From Candidatus Scatomonas merdigallinarum (GTDB lineage: Bacteria > Bacillota > Clostridia > Lachnospirales > Lachnospiraceae): a DNA stretch of 64,000 bases. Of this stretch, positions 31,881 through 40,204 are shown one piece after another; positions within the stretch are counted from its first letter, which is position 1, and each line of letters opens with the position of its first letter. The position numbers were made by a program, and so were the translations under genes. The stretch spans positions 1 to 64,000 of the forward strand of contig DVKB01000005.1 of NCBI GenBank assembly GCA_018716305.1, written 5' to 3'. The notes under the pieces are model-generated. The model was not told the origin of the DNA. It saw only the letters and a program-made list of their open reading frames with translations, and ran no database searches.

Positions 31881-33149
31881 TTAAATCCGGCTCCTCCTCT
31901 GTATATGCCGCAAATAATGGACCAGGCTCTTCTGCTGAGAAGTAAAGATAGACTTATTCCAATTAAAGAGGTAGGCCATGATGCAGGTGACAAAAAAATA
32001 CGGGAGCATGCCGTAACCAAAGACTTCGCAGCCAATGAGGATAGAGGCCAGCAGGGTATTGGTTCCGCTGCCGAAGACGGCCGCATAGCCAAGGGCCATG
32101 ACAAACTCCGCCGGCAGGCCGAACAGGGGAGCCAGCAGACTGCCCAGACAGGTGCCGATGGCAAACAGAGGCGCCACCTCTCCGCCGATGAATCCGGAGG
32201 AGAGAGTGAGAATCGTGAGCAGCGCTTTCAGGATCCAGTCATACCAGTAAATCCCGCCGCCGGAAAATCCCAGTTCCACCAGATTTTCTCCGCTTCCCGC
32301 GTACCGTCCCCCATGGACCAGCAGCATCACTGCCGCCAGGACAATACCCATAAGAACTACTTTCCTATAGGGATGGCCCTCGAAGAGAAACGTCAGACGC
32401 AGCCGCGCCAGACGGATTCCCTGAGCAAAGCAGGAACCCGCGATGCCGAACAGGATGCCCAGCAGCGCCATCTGCAGAAGCAGGGGAAAACTGACGCTCA
32501 TTTCTGTCTCCAGGATGTAATGGAAATTGGAAAGTCCCAGCCGGCCGGACACAGTACTGGCTGTGAAGGAAGCCACCGCCGCGGGAAACAGGGCGCTGTA
32601 CTCCAGTTCTCCCACCACCAGCACTTCCAGCGCAAAAAACACAGCCGCCAGAGGCGTCTGAAAAAGTCCGGCGAATCCGGCAGCCATACCGGTCAGAAGA
32701 AAAATCTTTTCCCGTTTTTCAATGGTCCACTTTCTCCTGACCAGCCGGTCTATATTGTCGGAAACCGCCGCTCCGATCTGGATGGCCACTCCCTCTCGTC
32801 CGGCGCTGCCTCCGCAGAGATGGGTCAGCCAGGTGGAAACCATGGCCAGGGGGATCATCCGCATAGGCAGATCCTGATCCTCTCCCAGCCCCACCCGGAA
32901 TACCAGCTTCATTCCCTGGGAAGCCTTCTTGCCCAGGCGGCGGTACAGGGTTACAATGAGAACTCCCGCCAGCGGAAGGAAAGGAACCAAAACAAACAGA
33001 TGCCCGGTACGGATGCCTGTACATTCCTGGAGTACCAGGCCGAAAAGAGCCTCCAGGACACCCACCGCGGCGCCAATCAGGGCGCCGGAAATTCCCAGGA
33101 TCAGCAGGTCCTTATAGTTTGAAAAAATATGTTTTGCTATCGTCTTCAT
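31881..33149 (-). CDS. CLC-family chloride channel/transporter
   Basis: About 422 aa, ten or more membrane segments, no C-terminal CBS domains. CLC signatures: GGSAGREGVAIQIGA (the GREGP anion-binding loop, here with V for P) and GFIGGEVAPLFAIGT (the GGxxxP-like second loop). Such proteins conduct Cl-/F- or exchange them for protons; proteins with a modified selectivity motif may prefer other anions. The track start at 33176 adds nine residues; ATG 33149 has GGGAGGAG upstream. Own promoter at 33172-33200. Confidence 0.93.
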   Translation of the reverse strand: MKTIAKHIFSNYKDLLILGISGALIGAAVGVLEALFGLVLQECTGIRTGHLFVLVPFLPLAGVLIVTLYRRLGKKASQGMKLVFRVGLGEDQDLPMRMIPLAMVSTWLTHLCGGSAGREGVAIQIGAAVSDNIDRLVRRKWTIEKREKIFLLTGMAAGFAGLFQTPLAAVFFALEVLVVGELEYSALFPAAVASFTASTVSGRLGLSNFHYILETEMSVSFPLLLQMALLGILFGIAGSCFAQGIRLARLRLTFLFEGHPYRKVVLMGIVLAAVMLLVHGGRYAGSGENLVELGFSGGGIYWYDWILKALLTILTLSSGFIGGEVAPLFAIGTCLGSLLAPLFGLPAEFVMALGYAAVFGSGTNTLLASILIGCEVFGYGMLPYFFVTCIMAYLFNWNKSIFTSQQKSLVHYLRHIQRRSRI

Positions 33150-33171
33150 CGCGCTCACTCCTCCCGCGTTA

Positions 33172-33200
33172 ATCATACTCGCCGGAAAGAAAAATGTAAA
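33172..33200 (-). promoter_or_regulatory. Promoter for the CLC channel gene
   Basis: Minus strand TTTACA (33200-33195), 17-nt spacer, TATGAT (33177-33172), giving a short leader of about 20 nt that includes the ribosome site. Confidence 0.65.
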
Positions 33201-33215
33201 GTTTTCCCTGCCCGG

Positions 33216-34937
33216 TTATTTTTCGCCTGCCACGTCCAGGTAGATCTGCCGGATATTGGCCGGAATATTGATGGTATGAATGTAACCGAAAGGAAGATTC
33301 TGATTCCGGACGACGCGCAGCATTTTCTGATACGTGCTGTGAGAAATAAAATCCGTAAAAAAGTAAATATAATCCGCATGGCTCAGAATGCTTCCATCCA
33401 TGGTGCCGGAAACCTTGGGGCTGAAAAATTCCCAGTTTTTAAATTTGTTTTTCAGTTTATAGGTCCAGTTATCATGTCCTCCCACGATCACGATCTTCTT
33501 CTCCGAAAGAACCTGTTCCATTTTTTCCTGATCCGCCGGTTCCGGTTCCTTCTCCGTCTCTGAGGACTGGTACACATGTTCCCGGAGCGCGATAAGCTCC
33601 TGGCGGTCCGCCTCGTAGCGCTCCTGCAGAGCCGTTCTCTCCGCCTGAGAACTTTTAGCCTCCGCGTACAGATTTTTCATGTGCCGGAGTTCCTGCTCTT
33701 TTTCATGGAGTTTTTTTCGCAGTTCTTCCACCTCTGCCAGCAGCTCCGGCTCCGTCAGTTCCCGGGAAGCCGCCGGAACCGCGGAAAGAACTCCGGGGGA
33801 ATCTTTCTGTTTCTGCCTGGATCTGGTCTGCTGCGGCACGTTTTTTTCAGGATCATACCAGCATTCCTGCTCCTCCCCGTCCCATTCCTCTTGCTGGAGC
33901 AGCATATTCAGCGCGCTGTCCGCGCTGTCGGAAGCGTCGGTGAGGGCTCTCACCGTCTCAAACAGCACTGCGTACAGCTGGATCTCCTCAAAGGAAAAAT
34001 TTTCTCCCGGATGTTTCATTTTCAAGAGGGACAAAGTCCGAGACATAACATCCCGGATGCCCCTGTACTCTTTATTGCAGCAGAACGCATAATCTCCCCC
34101 GTACCCCTGCTGATTCAGACACTGCTCCACAAACTCCTCTGCCTTTCTCCAGGTATGCATTTTCCTGTCCCGGAGCGTATCCTCCCGCGGCTCTCCCATC
34201 CACTGCTCCACCTGGCGGTCCGCTTCCTCCCGGACAGAATCCGGAACAGAAAAATAATATTGGTCTCTTTCCTCATCCTGCTCTGCCTCCATCTCCCTGA
34301 ACCGGGAATCCAGTATTACATAGAGATAGACACAGTCTTTTTCCTTTTCAATTCCCAGAAAGCTGCTCATACATAAAATCCTGGCCATAATATAGATGGA
34401 AGTGTTTTTTTCTTCATCCTCAGACAGGGACAGAACTTCCAGCGCCGAAAGTGTCCGAAACCGCTTCAGCTGATCGTATTCTTTCTTATAATACGTCTTA
34501 TAGAGATTCCGGAACATAGCCGCGGCGTACTCACTGCCCTTCCTGACCGCGTCATACATAAGATTCAGAATTTTGCGGCAGACCCCTGTCTCCAGGTCAG
34601 AATCCGACGGATGATCCTCCAGAAAAGCGTGGGCGGACAATTCTCCCAGGCGCTGATATTCATGGGCCAGGAAATCTCTGGCGATCCTGGAAAAATCAGC
34701 TTCCATATCTATTGTCATAAAATCATCCAGAAAAAAACATTCGCAGCCATAGGGATCCGGAAGAAGCTTCTGGTCATCCCCCTCCATCTCCTCCAGCATC
34801 CGAAAAACCTGCAGCTTTTTCAGCAGCTTTTCGCTCCCGGATTCCGGCTCTTTTTCCATAGCCAAAAGGCTCTCCCTTTTCTCCTTTGAAAAAGGCAGAT
34901 GAATATCCAGTCCCTGTATTTCTTTTTTGCCGTCCAT
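33216..34937 (-). CDS. Large protein with C-terminal DUF2325 domain
   Basis: 573 aa, soluble. The last ~95 residues match DUF2325: KIVIVGGHDNWTYKLKNKF, then SHADYIYFFTDFISHSTYQK and FGYIHTINI, a Rossmann-like small domain. Before it lies a ~75-residue coiled coil (LAEVEELRKKLHEKEQELRH). The first ~380 residues are acidic, helical and unknown to me. DUF2325 proteins are usually only ~100 aa, so this is an extended architecture. Function unknown. It is divergent from pckA with its own promoter. Confidence 0.8.
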   Translation of the reverse strand: MDGKKEIQGLDIHLPFSKEKRESLLAMEKEPESGSEKLLKKLQVFRMLEEMEGDDQKLLPDPYGCECFFLDDFMTIDMEADFSRIARDFLAHEYQRLGELSAHAFLEDHPSDSDLETGVCRKILNLMYDAVRKGSEYAAAMFRNLYKTYYKKEYDQLKRFRTLSALEVLSLSEDEEKNTSIYIMARILCMSSFLGIEKEKDCVYLYVILDSRFREMEAEQDEERDQYYFSVPDSVREEADRQVEQWMGEPREDTLRDRKMHTWRKAEEFVEQCLNQQGYGGDYAFCCNKEYRGIRDVMSRTLSLLKMKHPGENFSFEEIQLYAVLFETVRALTDASDSADSALNMLLQQEEWDGEEQECWYDPEKNVPQQTRSRQKQKDSPGVLSAVPAASRELTEPELLAEVEELRKKLHEKEQELRHMKNLYAEAKSSQAERTALQERYEADRQELIALREHVYQSSETEKEPEPADQEKMEQVLSEKKIVIVGGHDNWTYKLKNKFKNWEFFSPKVSGTMDGSILSHADYIYFFTDFISHSTYQKMLRVVRNQNLPFGYIHTINIPANIRQIYLDVAGEK

Positions 34938-35024
34938 ATGGTTCCTCCTGTAAAATTAAAACCTTTTTCCGTGAAAATCGTGGCGATACGCCGGAACTGC
35001 CTCTGAGAACTATCTGATGGTAAA

Positions 35025-35053
35025 ATCATACCACGAGTCTCACGCAAAGACAA
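35025..35053 (-). promoter_or_regulatory. Promoter for the DUF2325 gene
   Basis: Minus strand TTGTCT (35053-35048), 17-nt spacer, TATGAT (35030-35025). Confidence 0.6.
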
Positions 35054-35066
35054 GAAGGAAATCCCG

Positions 35067-35094
35067 TTTACTTTTTTTAAATATTTGCTATAAT
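35067..35094 (+). promoter_or_regulatory. Upstream pckA promoter candidate
   Basis: TTTACT (35067-35072), 16-nt T/A-rich spacer, TATAAT (35089-35094). A CCGGTT/AACCGG hairpin (35119-35137) follows. Confidence 0.55.
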
Positions 35095-35181
35095 CAAAAA
35101 AACGATGGGAGATTTCCCCGGTTCCCTGATAACCGGAAATTTGCATCTTCTATATTTTTTGTGGAAAAGCTGGAATTTCTG

Positions 35182-35209
35182 TTGATTTAATTGACGTATT
35201 ATGTATAAT
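35182..35209 (+). promoter_or_regulatory. Proximal pckA promoter
   Basis: TTGATT (35182-35187), 16-nt spacer, TATAAT (35204-35209), leaving a ~105-nt leader before ATG 35320. The intergenic region 34938-35319 thus holds three promoters and no gene. Confidence 0.65.
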
Positions 35210-35319
35210 TAAGTATTGGGGAAACGATGTTTTGTTTTCCGGTGAAATATCATAAGCCCGGCTTCGGCAGGCGCTTATATATTTACCATATATTTTATAG
35301 AAAAGAGGTTAAGAGTAGG

Positions 35320-36924
35320 ATGACAGAAATCAATTTGAGCAAGTATGGCATCACGGGTACCACTGAGATCGTACACAACCCTTCCTATGACCTGCTGTTC
35401 CAGGAGGAGACCAAACCGGAGCTGGAAGGTTATGAGAAAGGTCAGGTCAGCGAACTGGGCGCAGTGAACGTTATGACCGGCGAATACACCGGACGTTCTC
35501 CCAAAGACAAATTCATCGTTATGGATGAGAATTCCAAGGACACTGTATGGTGGACTTCTGAGGAATACAAAAACGACAACCATCCGGCCAGCCAGGAAAC
35601 CTGGAATGTGGTCAAGGAAATCGCTCAGAAAGAGCTTTCCAACAAGAAACTGTATGTGGTGGACGCTTTCTGCGGCGCCAACAAAGACACCCGCATGGCC
35701 ATCCGTTTCATCATGGAAGTGGCATGGCAGGCACACTTCGTAACCAACATGTTCATTCAGCCCACCGCTGAGGAGCTGGAAAACTTCGAGCCGGATTTCG
35801 TTGTTTACAACGCTTCCAAGGCAAAAGTTCCCAACTACAAAGAACTGGGGCTGAACTCTGAGACTGCAGTTGTCTTCAACATCACCAGCCGTGAGCAGGT
35901 AATCATCAATACCTGGTACGGCGGCGAGATGAAGAAGGGTATGTTCTCCATGATGAACTACTATCTGCCTCTGAAGGGCATCGCTTCCATGCACTGCTCC
36001 GCCAACACGGATATGAACGGCGAGAATACCGCCATCTTCTTCGGACTTTCCGGAACCGGCAAGACCACCCTGTCCACCGATCCCAAGCGTCTGCTGATCG
36101 GCGATGACGAGCACGGCTGGGACGACAAGGGAGTCTTCAACTTTGAGGGCGGTTGCTACGCCAAGGTTATCGACCTGGACAAAGAGTCCGAGCCGGATAT
36201 CTACAACGCCATCAAGAGAGACGCTCTGCTGGAGAACGTTACTCTGGATGAGAACGGCAAAATTGATTTCCATGACAAGAGTGTGACCGAGAACACCCGT
36301 GTGTCCTACCCCATCACTCACATCAACAATATTGTACGCCCGGTATCTTCCGCACCGGCAGCCAAGGAAGTCATCTTCCTGTCCGCTGACGCCTTCGGCG
36401 TGCTGCCTCCGGTATCCATCCTGACTCCGGAGCAGACCCAGTACTACTTCCTGTCCGGATTCACCGCGAAACTGGCAGGAACCGAGCGGGGCATCACCGA
36501 GCCCACCCCCACCTTCTCCGCATGCTTCGGACAGGCCTTCCTGGAACTGCATCCCACCAAGTACGCTGAGGAGCTGGTAAAGAGAATGCAGCAGAGCGGA
36601 GCCAAGGCTTACCTGGTAAACACCGGCTGGAACGGAACCGGCAAGCGTATCTCCATCAAGGATACCCGTGGAATCATCGACGCCATCCTGAACGGCGACA
36701 TCCTGAAAGCTCCCACCAAGAAGATTCCTTACTTCAACATTGAAGTACCCACCGAGCTTCCGGGTGTAGACACCAACATTCTGGATCCCAGAGATACCTA
36801 CGCGGACGCTTCCGAATGGGAGACCAAGGCCAAAGATCTGGCAGGAAGATTCATCAAGAACTTCGCCAAATATGAGGGCAACGAGGCCGGAAAAGCTCTG
36901 GTTGCGGCTGGTCCCCAGCTTTAA
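35320..36924 (+). CDS. pckA: Phosphoenolpyruvate carboxykinase (ATP)
   Basis: 534 aa. Interconverts oxaloacetate + ATP and PEP + CO2 + ADP, for gluconeogenesis or, in many gut anaerobes, CO2 fixation during fermentation. Seen: TGRSPKDKF, the P-loop [12 protein letters not shown] (~243), the metal site [10 protein letters not shown], and FEGGCYAK. The track ORF begins 93 nt early in the leader; [10 protein letters not shown] at 35320 is the natural start. Codon choice (AAC, GGC, ATC, CGT, frequent AAG) differs from neighbours and is typical of a very highly expressed gene. Followed by a strong terminator. Confidence 0.97.
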   Translation: MTEINLSKYGITGTTEIVHNPSYDLLFQEETKPELEGYEKGQVSELGAVNVMTGEYTGRSPKDKFIVMDENSKDTVWWTSEEYKNDNHPASQETWNVVKEIAQKELSNKKLYVVDAFCGANKDTRMAIRFIMEVAWQAHFVTNMFIQPTAEELENFEPDFVVYNASKAKVPNYKELGLNSETAVVFNITSREQVIINTWYGGEMKKGMFSMMNYYLPLKGIASMHCSANTDMNGENTAIFFGLSGTGKTTLSTDPKRLLIGDDEHGWDDKGVFNFEGGCYAKVIDLDKESEPDIYNAIKRDALLENVTLDENGKIDFHDKSVTENTRVSYPITHINNIVRPVSSAPAAKEVIFLSADAFGVLPPVSILTPEQTQYYFLSGFTAKLAGTERGITEPTPTFSACFGQAFLELHPTKYAEELVKRMQQSGAKAYLVNTGWNGTGKRISIKDTRGIIDAILNGDILKAPTKKIPYFNIEVPTELPGVDTNILDPRDTYADASEWETKAKDLAGRFIKNFAKYEGNEAGKALVAAGPQL

Positions 36925-36966
36925 TGAAATCCGCCGCTCCGGAAATATAAAAACTCTGTAACAAAA

Positions 36967-37012
36967 AAGGAACTGTTCCGACTCACGTTCAGGTGAGAAC
37001 GAACAGTTCCTT
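36967..37012 (+). terminator. Rho-independent terminator after pckA
   Basis: AAGGAACTGTTC and GAACAGTTCCTT form a perfect 12-bp stem with an inner CTCAC/GTGAG pairing, followed by TCTTTTATT. It also lies at the end of the convergent lspA-like gene. Confidence 0.92.
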
Positions 37013-37019
37013 CTTTTAT

Positions 37020-37478
37020 TCATTTTCTTTTCTTTCCGGCGCCCAGCAGGGCCAGCAGGCCGCCCAGGAAAATACAGATATCGGAAAGGTTGAACACCAG
37101 ACGGCTGAACCTTCTCCACTTACTGCGGAAGCTGAAATAATCCGTCACCATTCCCTGATGAAACCGGTCGAACCAGTTGCAGAGAGCTCCGCCCAGCATA
37201 AGGCTCAGGCCGGTCTTGCGCAGAGTATTCCCCTTTTTCGGCAGCATAGAAGCCAGAGCGATCAGAAGCCCCAGGATTATGCCGGCCGTTCCCCTCTTAA
37301 TAATCAGCGGATGCCCGGAAAGTCCCCCCAGGGCAATGCCTGAATTGTGGTATTTGCGGATACGGATCTTTCCCCGGAACAGGGTCCGTTCCTCTCCCTC
37401 CGGAAGTTTCGCCTCCACATACTTTTTCAGAAGCAGATCTCCCAGAAATACCGCAAGTATAATGATAATAAAAACCAT
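37020..37478 (-). CDS. Divergent signal peptidase II (LspA)-like protein
   Basis: 152 aa, four hydrophobic segments in the LspA layout. The two catalytic Asp boxes are present in altered form: CNWFDRFHQGMVTDYFSF (usual GNLxDRxxxGxVxDF) and VFNLSDICIFLG (usual FNxAD). HNSGIALG corresponds to RNTGAAFG. LspA removes signal peptides from prolipoproteins. The extensive changes and lack of ileS/rluD context suggest a paralogue. It directly follows the zinc-ribbon gene (3 nt), and its start is an ATG. Confidence 0.78.
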   Translation of the reverse strand: MVFIIIILAVFLGDLLLKKYVEAKLPEGEERTLFRGKIRIRKYHNSGIALGGLSGHPLIIKRGTAGIILGLLIALASMLPKKGNTLRKTGLSLMLGGALCNWFDRFHQGMVTDYFSFRSKWRRFSRLVFNLSDICIFLGGLLALLGAGKKRK

Positions 37479-37481
37479 TCT

Positions 37482-37916
37482 TTACTCCTCTTGCGTATCC
37501 GTCCGCGGCTCATCCGGCTCCGTCTCGGTTCCTTCCTGCTGGACTTTCTGGAAAGATGTGCCGCAGTTCATACAGTAATTAGCGTCTTTGGGAATCAATT
37601 CCCCGCATCCCGGGCAGATTTTCGCTCCCTTTACCTGGGCGATCCGCTCCCTGCACTCCCGGATCTCCCGGGTCCGCTTCTCAATCCCCCGGCAGATTTC
37701 CTGAAGCTTCTCCGGAAGCTCTTCCTCCTCCGTATATTTCTGAAAGATCCATTCTCCCATTTTTCTGTAATCCATTTCAATCTGATCTTCCAGATTGTGC
37801 TGGCGGCTGCGTATCTTCTGCACCGTCACAAACTGGTCCGTTTTTTTGCCCAGCTTATTTGCCGCCCTGCTGATGGTATTTCCCACCGCGCCGAAAAAAT
37901 CATTTGCGTTTGCCAT
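37482..37916 (-). CDS. Zinc-ribbon protein with coiled-coil N-terminus
   Basis: About 144 aa. Residues 1-95 are helical (ANDFFGAVGNTISRAANKLG; EKLQEICRGIEKRTREIREC); then a double-CxxC zinc ribbon (CPGCGELIPKDANYCMNCG, ~101-120) and an acidic Thr/Glu-rich tail. Proteins with this layout are common in Clostridia; function unknown. The track uses GTG 37928; ATG 37916 (MANAND) better fits the family's N-terminus. Placed between clpX and the LspA-like gene on the same strand, probably co-transcribed. Confidence 0.8.
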   Translation of the reverse strand: MANANDFFGAVGNTISRAANKLGKKTDQFVTVQKIRSRQHNLEDQIEMDYRKMGEWIFQKYTEEEELPEKLQEICRGIEKRTREIRECRERIAQVKGAKICPGCGELIPKDANYCMNCGTSFQKVQQEGTETEPDEPRTDTQEE

Positions 37917-37936
37917 GTCCTCACGCACCTCCTGTC

Positions 37937-39364
37937 TTATGACCGCATACCCAGTTCCGGGATCTCCTGCCCCCGCATGATAATCCTGGGTCCTCCTGTA
38001 TGCTCCACATATTCTCTGGTAATAACCACCTCGCCGATGGTATCGTCTTTGGGGATCTCATACATAATATCCAGCATAAACTCCTCGATAATCGCTCTCA
38101 GAGCCCTGGCGCCCGTATCCTTTTCCAGAGCTCTGCGGGCAATCGCCCGCAGGGCCCCTTCCTCGAACTCCAGTTTGACCTCATCCATCTCCAGCAGCCG
38201 GCGGTACTGCTTGAGGATGGCGTTTTTTGGCTCCTGAAGGATCTGCACCAGCATATCCTCCGTCAGGCTTTCCAGGGCGAAAACGATGGGAAGCCTTCCC
38301 AAAAACTCCGGAATCATGCCGAAATTCCGCAGATCCTCCACCGTGACCTGCATCAGAAGATTTTTATCTTCATCGTACTTATCCTTCAGATCCGCCTGAA
38401 AGCCAATGGAAGACTGCTTGTTCAGCCGCTCCTTGATGATGTCCGGCAGGTCCGGAAAAGCGCCGCCGCAGATAAACAGAATATTCCGGGTATCCACCGT
38501 GGTAAGGGGCACCATGGCGTTTTTGCTGTTGGCTCCCACCGGAACCTCCACCTCGCTGCCCTCCAGCAGCTTCAGCATGCCCTGCTGCACCGCCTCGCCG
38601 CTGACATCCCGCTGATTGGTATTTTTCTTCTTGGCAATCTTATCGATCTCATCAATAAAAATAATCCCGTGCTGGGCCCTCTCCACATCATTGTCCGCCG
38701 CGGCCAGCAGCTTGGAAACTACGCTCTCAATATCATCGCCGATATATCCGGCTTCTGTCAGGGAGGTAGCGTCTGTAATGGCCAGGGGCACGTCCAGCAG
38801 ACGGGCCAGGGTCTGTACAAGATAAGTTTTCCCGGAACCGGTGGGTCCAATCATCAGCATGTTGGATTTTTCAATTTCCACATCATCGCCGGGATCTGAA
38901 AACACTCTTTTATAATGGTTGTAAACTCCCACCGCCATAATCTTTTTGGCCTGTTCCTGACCGATGACATATTCATCCAGCTGTTCCTTAATCTTATGGG
39001 GCGGCGGAATATCCTTGATAGAAAATTCTTTCTTTTCCTTCTTCTCTTCTTTCTTCTTGACCTTGGGCTGGGGCGGAATCTGATTCCGCAGAGACGAGAG
39101 GTCGATCATGCTGATATTGGGCGGAAGATTTTTCATCAGGTCATTATAATTCAGATTGATATTCTGCATGGTGTCAAAGCTCTTCTGCATGCAGTCCGCG
39201 CAGACATGAATGTTGCCCGGCAGCTCGATCATCTTCCCTGCCTTGCTCTCCGGCCGTTTGCACATAAAGCAGTATTTTTCATACTCTTCCGGTTTCTTAT
39301 CCTCTGGCTGTTCTCCGGAAGTCTCTGAGGGAACCTTGTCCCGGGTCTCTTTTTCCTCTGACAT
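37937..39364 (-). CDS. clpX: ClpX-type AAA+ unfoldase (paralogue)
   Basis: 475 aa, longer than usual ClpX (~420). Zinc-binding domain (CFMCKR ... VCADC, ~32-60), a charged linker (KVKKKEEKKEKKEF), then AAA+: Walker A GPTGSGKT (~173), pore loop GYIGDD (GYVG-equivalent), Walker B IIFIDEIDKIA, RDVSGEAVQQGMLKLLEG, and the ClpP-binding IGF loop (SSIGFQAD). ClpX unfolds substrates for the ClpP peptidase; IGF presence implies ClpP binding. tig and clpP, the usual neighbours, are absent, and the linker is unusual, so it may be a second ClpX. Confidence 0.9.
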   Translation of the reverse strand: MSEEKETRDKVPSETSGEQPEDKKPEEYEKYCFMCKRPESKAGKMIELPGNIHVCADCMQKSFDTMQNINLNYNDLMKNLPPNISMIDLSSLRNQIPPQPKVKKKEEKKEKKEFSIKDIPPPHKIKEQLDEYVIGQEQAKKIMAVGVYNHYKRVFSDPGDDVEIEKSNMLMIGPTGSGKTYLVQTLARLLDVPLAITDATSLTEAGYIGDDIESVVSKLLAAADNDVERAQHGIIFIDEIDKIAKKKNTNQRDVSGEAVQQGMLKLLEGSEVEVPVGANSKNAMVPLTTVDTRNILFICGGAFPDLPDIIKERLNKQSSIGFQADLKDKYDEDKNLLMQVTVEDLRNFGMIPEFLGRLPIVFALESLTEDMLVQILQEPKNAILKQYRRLLEMDEVKLEFEEGALRAIARRALEKDTGARALRAIIEEFMLDIMYEIPKDDTIGEVVITREYVEHTGGPRIIMRGQEIPELGMRS

Positions 39365-39407
39365 ATAAGTCTTCTCCTTCTGTATGCGTTATTTCCGAAA
39401 TTTTCCC

Positions 39408-40043
39408 TCAGGGCTGTACCGTCACCTGATAGGATTCCCCCTCCGGATTGGAATTATTTACCACATAAATCCGAGCCTGCTCCATATCTTCGGGAACACG
39501 GAAGGCGATTTCCGCTCTGGCAGGCTCTCCGCCCTGATTCACTTCCGGAACCAGCTGATCCGCCAGATAGTAAGGCGTACATGCCTCCCCCCCGCTGTCC
39601 AGGCAGCGGAAACTCATATCATCTACCAGCACGGCCTCCCCGGAAAGGCTTTCATAAGAATAGGTGAGAAGCAGAACTTTTTCCGGAGCCTCCGTCTCCG
39701 CTACGGCCCGGCGGTCTGTAAACTCCGCCTGCTCCAGGGTAACGGAATACAGTTCCCGGCCGTCCTCCGAAAAAATCAAGGGTTCTCCCAATTCTGCCTC
39801 TGAGCTCCGGGATTCTTCCGGAATATCCGTAGGCGCTGCCCCCTCTCCCATCTGTTCCGGATTTTCCTGCCCCTCCTCAGGAGTATTTATAAGGGGCGCG
39901 GAGCCGGAAGTCCCGGAGGGTTCTGACGATTCTTCCGTCTGTGAGGAATTTTCCACAGAATCCTTTTTCTCTGAGCAGCCTGATACCATCACCGCTGCCG
40001 CCAGCATACAGGCGGCGCTAAAAATCAGAATACGTCTTTTCAT
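39408..40043 (-). CDS. Putative lipoprotein
   Basis: 211 aa. Type II signal peptide with lipobox VSGC, lipidated Cys23. A Ser/Glu/Pro-rich spacer (~24-80) leads to a ~130-residue beta-rich domain (YSVTLEQAEFTDRRAVAETE; ARIYVVNNSNPEGESYQVTV) reminiscent of extracellular DUF4352-like Ig folds but not assignable with confidence. Anchored outside the membrane. It lies 43 nt before clpX on the same strand with a promoter upstream. Function unknown. Confidence 0.8.
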   Translation of the reverse strand: MKRRILIFSAACMLAAAVMVSGCSEKKDSVENSSQTEESSEPSGTSGSAPLINTPEEGQENPEQMGEGAAPTDIPEESRSSEAELGEPLIFSEDGRELYSVTLEQAEFTDRRAVAETEAPEKVLLLTYSYESLSGEAVLVDDMSFRCLDSGGEACTPYYLADQLVPEVNQGGEPARAEIAFRVPEDMEQARIYVVNNSNPEGESYQVTVQP

Positions 40044-40100
40044 CTTTATCTCTCCTCTGTCCGCTCATCCAAAAGCACAGCGGATTTCCATAGTGCTATT

Positions 40101-40129
40101 ATTTTATCACCCATGCACGCCGAAAACAA
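40101..40129 (-). promoter_or_regulatory. Promoter for lipoprotein-clpX run
   Basis: Minus strand TTGTTT (40129-40124), 17-nt spacer, TAAAAT (40106-40101). Confidence 0.55.
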
Positions 40130-40146
40130 GTCCGCACAGGAAAATA

Positions 40147-40184
40147 AGGCGTCCGCGCACCGCTTATGCCAGCGCGCAGACGCC
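40147..40184 (-). terminator. Terminator after htrA
   Basis: On the minus strand AGGCGTCTGCGCGC and GCGCGGACGCCT pair into a stem of about 12 bp, followed by TATTTTCC, 20 nt past the htrA stop. Confidence 0.8.
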
Positions 40185-40204
40185 TGCTTCTTTACCATAG
40201 TTCT

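Noticed and set aside
35275-37119. 614-aa minus-strand ORF opposite pckA
   Set aside because: Crosses the pckA terminator and is antisense to a highly conserved enzyme.
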